Below, piece by piece: positions 60,871 through 64,000 of a stretch of DNA of 64,000 bases. Both the position numbers and the translations under genes were made by a program. Position 1 is the stretch's first letter. Every line of letters begins with the position of its first letter. Under the pieces are notes generated by a model, which saw only the letters and a program-made list of their open reading frames with translations, did not search any database and had not been told where the DNA came from. Origin of the DNA: Polytrichum commune (Eukaryota > Streptophyta > Polytrichopsida > Polytrichales > Polytrichaceae); the NCBI GenBank assembly GCA_950295325.1, contig OX485804.1:64572533-64636532 (forward strand), in the 5' to 3' direction.

Positions 60871-62004
60871 ATAACAAGGTTCCGTTGGGAGAACGGTTTG
60901 TTATTTCGATTGTGGCCGGATGGGACAAGGCGTATTGTTCCTAGGCCGGATCAGAGGGCCTCCTTGGTGCGACAAGTGCACGAGGAACTTGGCCATTTTG
61001 GCATACGCAGGACACATTCGATGTTGCGTGGCCAATATTGGTGGACTGGCATGTATCAGCAGGTGGCTGTATATGTCGGGAGATGTGAAGTTTGTGACCG
61101 GGTCAGGTCTAGCTTTAACACCTTATCACCTCAGTTACAGCCCTTACCTATCATGGAATTAGGCTACCGTTGGTCGCTGGACTTTGCAGGGCCGTTGGTA
61201 GTTACACCACATGGAGCAAAGTACGTTTTGGTGATGGTGGAGCATTTTAGCAAATGGATTGAGCTTGTTGCTCTACCCCAGAACTCTGCAGAGTTGGCCG
61301 CGGCCGCCTTTTTGGATCGTGTGTTAGCACGTTTTGGAGCACCAGATGAGGTGTTGACGGACCAAGGAAGGGAGTTCCTTGGTGCTTTTGAGTAGTTGTG
61401 CACTAAGGCTCTTATAGATCACCGCACCACCTCTCGGGATCATCCGGAGGCAGATGGCTTGGCTGAACGGGTTGTTCAGACAACCAAGCGTGGCTTGAGG
61501 AAGTATGGATTACTTCGGGGAAGCCACCGGGATTGGGACCTTATGTTGCCATGGATTGCTATGGGCTATCGATTTAGTAGGCAGGCCTCTTTGGCATCCT
61601 ACAGCCCGTATCAATTATTGTATGGATGTGAGCCTATACTCCCGAGTTCTATTCGGGAAAAACTAGCCCCTGTTGTGAACTTGGATGACCCAGACCTTTG
61701 GGCAGAGTGTTTGCAGGAGCGGGCTCAATTCTTCCAGAGGGCCATGCCTATGGCCATGGAGAATTTGTCCATTGCTCAGCACTACGACACATTGCGTTAT
61801 GCACGCATTCGTAGTGGTGCTTACCGACCTCAGTTGCGGAGATTTCGGCAAGGGGATTATGTTTATCTTCAACGTGAGGCGCCTACGACATTGGATGTCA
61901 GGGCGCGGGGCACTATCCTTCGAGTGAAGGAGGTGTTGCCAAGTGGTTTGTTGTTGTTGGAAGGCAAAGATGGCAGGGAATGTCGCGAGCATTCCAAAAA
62001 CTGA
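60871..62004 (+). pseudogene. Integrase, one internal stop
   Basis: Same frame again. The zinc-binding HHCC part is HEELGHFGIRRTH followed by CEVCDR. The DDE core has WSLDFAGPL, VLTDQGREF and HPEADGLAERVV. A TAG at 61393 lies between the second Asp and the Glu. The C-terminal DNA-binding fold (RFRQGDYVYLQ) follows. A TGA at 62002 separates it from the PHD finger in the same frame. Confidence 0.9.
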
Positions 62005-62253
62005 GCCCCATATCATCTACCTATTAAGGGTACAGTTCATTCTGAACTGGCCGTCGTACCAAAGGGTCTTCCATGTTTTGTGTGTGGAGAGAAGAAATGA
62101 GCGGCTACTATGCTCTTGTGTGATCAGTGTCAACGCGGTTGGCACATGGCATGCTTACGGCCACCCTTGACTTCTCTACCATCTGGACAGTGGAGTTGTC
62201 CTCGCTGTCGAGGATCTTCGGTACTTGGTGCTTCCACCAATCGTACTCAGTGA
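62005..62253 (+). pseudogene. C-terminal PHD finger of the retrotransposon polyprotein
   Basis: Still in the polyprotein frame, CFVCGEKK, MLLCDQCQRGWHMACL and GQWSCPRC supply the complete C4HC3 zinc pattern, with the aromatic residue before the sixth and seventh ligands (Trp before the H-x2-C pair and W two residues before the last C-x2-C). A TGA at 62098 lies in the variable loop. The terminal stop is at 62251. PHD fingers commonly read histone H3 tails; here it occupies the place where chromoviruses carry a chromodomain. Confidence 0.85.
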
Positions 62254-62963
62254 TCCTGTGTGGTTTTCATCATCTTGTGCCTGCCCAAATGGAATATGAG
62301 AAGTTACGACCTAGAGACGCAATCAACATGAGGCGGTGGATTTAATTCTTTGGGATCTGATGGCCAAACATCAGAGGTGATTAAGGATGGGGCTCACCTT
62401 GCACCCAGCCTACAGTTCCTTGGAATAACGTTTACCACACTAGTTAGTTGCGGAGCAATCTTTCATTATCCATGCCCTTTAGATTGGCATTGGTCCTAGC
62501 TGCTTGGCGGGACTCCATAGTCAGCTGAGGGGGGGCATGTCGAGGTGTATTGTTTATGTGTGACTTTACTATGTTTTAGTGTTGTTTGTTAGTGGTGGTT
62601 GGTACTCGAGCTGCAATGACACACGATCGCTATTTACACGACAAGACACTGAATACTCTGTACAAACACTTTAAGAAATTATGGAAACTCTGGAGTGGAC
62701 ATCCTTACACATGTTGAAGCAAGTGAGACAAGAGATGTTCCACATTGTCTAAAATATTCCTACAAAGTTGTTGGAATCTTTGTATGCACGGGCTCTTAGT
62801 TCTTGTTGGGGTTTGTGAATACATCTAAAAGTGCCACAATTTTGATATGTTTTGGTCCAGAATGGCAAGGCTACTACTTGCAAGCAAAGTGTAAGCATCC
62901 AAAATTTGCGAAGATTGTAGATTTAGTAGTTTCTTTTTGTGATTGTTTGGATCCCCGAAGCAA
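62254..62963. other. Retrotransposon 3' end and flank
   Basis: It holds the polypurine tract at 62524-62537 and the putative LTR start at 62538. I could not find the LTR end or a copy at the 5' side. No other gene is seen before the U2 copy. Confidence 0.4.
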
Positions 62964-63155
62964 GGGTTGCACCTCCCAAGAAGATAGTACAATACCCAGG
63001 TGATGCACGTAGGTCTTGACAGCAGGCTACCAAATAGTCTCACACCCGAGAAAAAATAGATTAATATCATGAGGCTCAATGAGCCTTGTATCAGATATGT
63101 AACCGATAAGAACATATACTACATTTGATCTTAGCCTAAAGGCCAAGAAAGGTAT
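62964..63155 (-). ncRNA. U2 snRNA, second near-full-length copy
   Basis: The minus strand starts ATACCTTTCTTGGCC. The branch-site segment is AATGTAGTATATG (GUAGUA core kept). Stem II is AAGGCTC-ATT-GAGCCTC. An Sm-like CTATTTTTTCTCGG follows, then 3' stem-loops ending GGTGCAACCC, about 192 nt in all. Upstream on the minus strand are TACATAAA at -31 to -24 and ATCCCATATGT at -54 to -44. These resemble plant snRNA elements, but the upstream element is closer than usual. It is a gene or a young pseudogene. Confidence 0.75.
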
Positions 63156-64000
63156 GCCTATCCCATTTCATCCTTTTGTTTATGTACCTCGCTGAAGCAC
63201 ATATGGGATATCCCTTCATCTTGATTTTCCTCTCCTCCTTTATTTTGTCTCAAGGTTCTTACTATGTTTCCGCTATTCTACATGTCTCCATCTTAGCAGG
63301 CATCAGGTTCTTGCCACCCCTCAACTTCATTCTCCTAACCTTACCTTCAACCCAGCTACATAGAAATGCAGAGAAATACTCTTGCTAACAAGCGTTTATG
63401 AAGTTGGATTCGGTATTATAGTGTTGTGTGTCGTATATGAAAGCCAAAGCCCAAGTGTAAGATGATTGCTTCATTTACTTAAATGCCAGCAATCATCTTA
63501 CATTTAGACGCTTGGGTTTTCTTGTACACCTAGCAACTTTTTAATCTTATTGAATCCTCATGAATGCCTGTCAGATTCCATATTTGCAAGAAGACCTCGA
63601 TGATTAATTTAATAATTCCGAGACACGATTAGTTGTGTAAAACCAACTTTTAGAGTGAATCTTGTGTTGAATTGAGAAGAGGTCCATCTTGGTTGAATTC
63701 ATATGGTGTACATGTGACATGTTGCATGCCTTGATGATCGATATTCTACTTTTTGGGTGAGACAAAAAATGTAGACAGTGTTCACTATCCACATTGATCT
63801 ATCTAGTCCAATGCCCAAGACACCTACATAGAGATACTTGGGAGCAGCGAATTTTATTTGGGCGATTATTCGTATTTAATGCTATATTCTAAATGATGCC
63901 ACGAAATTCCCTATTAGAATAATCAAATCTAGGTGTCCCCAAATCGCCCAAATCTACCATGAATAGAAGCAGTAAAGCTCCTCCATGCTGCCCCCACCTC
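63156..64000. other. Intergenic end of window
   Basis: A hairpin lies at about 63448-63518 (CCCAAGTGTAAGATGATTGC and its diverged complement). Otherwise there is no recognisable gene or repeat. Confidence 0.4.

Larger units (their letters stand above)
53316..62560 (+). mobile_element. Ty3/gypsy-type LTR retrotransposon with DNA methyltransferase and PHD finger
   Basis: One frame from about 55.2 to 62.25 kb reads Gag, protease, C5-cytosine methyltransferase, reverse transcriptase, RNase H, integrase, PHD finger, in that order. Reverse transcriptase before integrase marks the Ty3/gypsy order. A polypurine tract GCTGAGGGGGGGCA at 62524-62537 precedes TGTCGAGGTG, a plausible 3' LTR start at 62538. 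GC content is visibly higher than in the flanks. There are nine in-frame stops and one frameshift near the Gag start. The ends are uncertain because no LTR pair was aligned. Confidence 0.85.

Noticed and set aside
62538-62960. 3' LTR paired with a 5' LTR at 53316
   Set aside because: Both begin TGTC, but the sequences diverge at once. I cannot call them a matched pair, so no LTR pair is annotated.
1-64000. CRISPR arrays, bacterial operons, organelle DNA
   Set aside because: No spaced direct repeats of CRISPR type, no polycistronic gene runs and no plastid or mitochondrial genes; introns and transposons show nuclear plant DNA.

Overview
This window looks like nuclear DNA of a land plant or close streptophyte relative, probably not a seed plant. 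The evidence is multi-exon genes with GT-AG introns, plant-type protein families, CCCTAAA-type telomere motifs, and U2 snRNA and 5S rRNA-like sequences. It is gene-poor and rich in transposons. The species cannot be fixed from sequence alone.

Layout. 0.3-4.0 kb (+): a five-exon dienelactone hydrolase gene. 6.0-9.3 kb (-): a five-exon Msp1/ATAD1-type membrane AAA ATPase. 8.4-9.0 kb: a 5S rRNA-like fragment and a diverged tandem duplication. 9.9-10.35 kb: a foldback element. 13.1-22.9 kb (+): a long gene of about 17 exons for a RING + PHD finger protein with an SRI-like C-terminus (PHRF1-like). 24-27.8 kb: decayed retroelement remnants and repeats. 27.9-36.4 kb: two diverged copies of a 3.5-kb segment whose minus strand carries paired short ORFs for single-pass membrane peptides, with a near-full-length U2 snRNA copy between them. 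36.4-43.5 kb: repeats, including three MITEs with intact target-site duplications and a 2-kb foldback element. 43.9-44.75 kb: a triplicated 0.3-kb unit. 45.1-49.35 kb (+): an eight-exon CUE-domain/coiled-coil gene. 50.98-52.53 kb: a hAT element with an exact 8-bp target duplication. 52.7-53.3 kb: a U2 fragment and a third piece of the 27.9-36.4 kb family. 53.3-62.5 kb (+): a large Ty3/gypsy-type retrotransposon. 62.96-63.16 kb (-): a second near-full-length U2 copy.

The most striking item is the retrotransposon. One reading frame runs from about 55.2 to 62.25 kb and encodes Gag with zinc knuckles, an aspartic protease, a complete C5-cytosine DNA methyltransferase domain, reverse transcriptase, RNase H, integrase and a C-terminal PHD finger. 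The element thus carries a DNA-methylation writer and a probable histone-reading module in one polyprotein. In this copy the frame is broken by nine stop codons, but the 1,168-codon stretch with the protease and methyltransferase is open. Methyltransferase capture by retrotransposons has been reported in dinoflagellates and charophyte algae. Combination with a PHD finger is the part I do not recall as described.

The four host genes have unrelated housekeeping roles (hydrolase, organelle membrane quality control, chromatin/ubiquitin, ubiquitin binding). I see no functional cluster among them.
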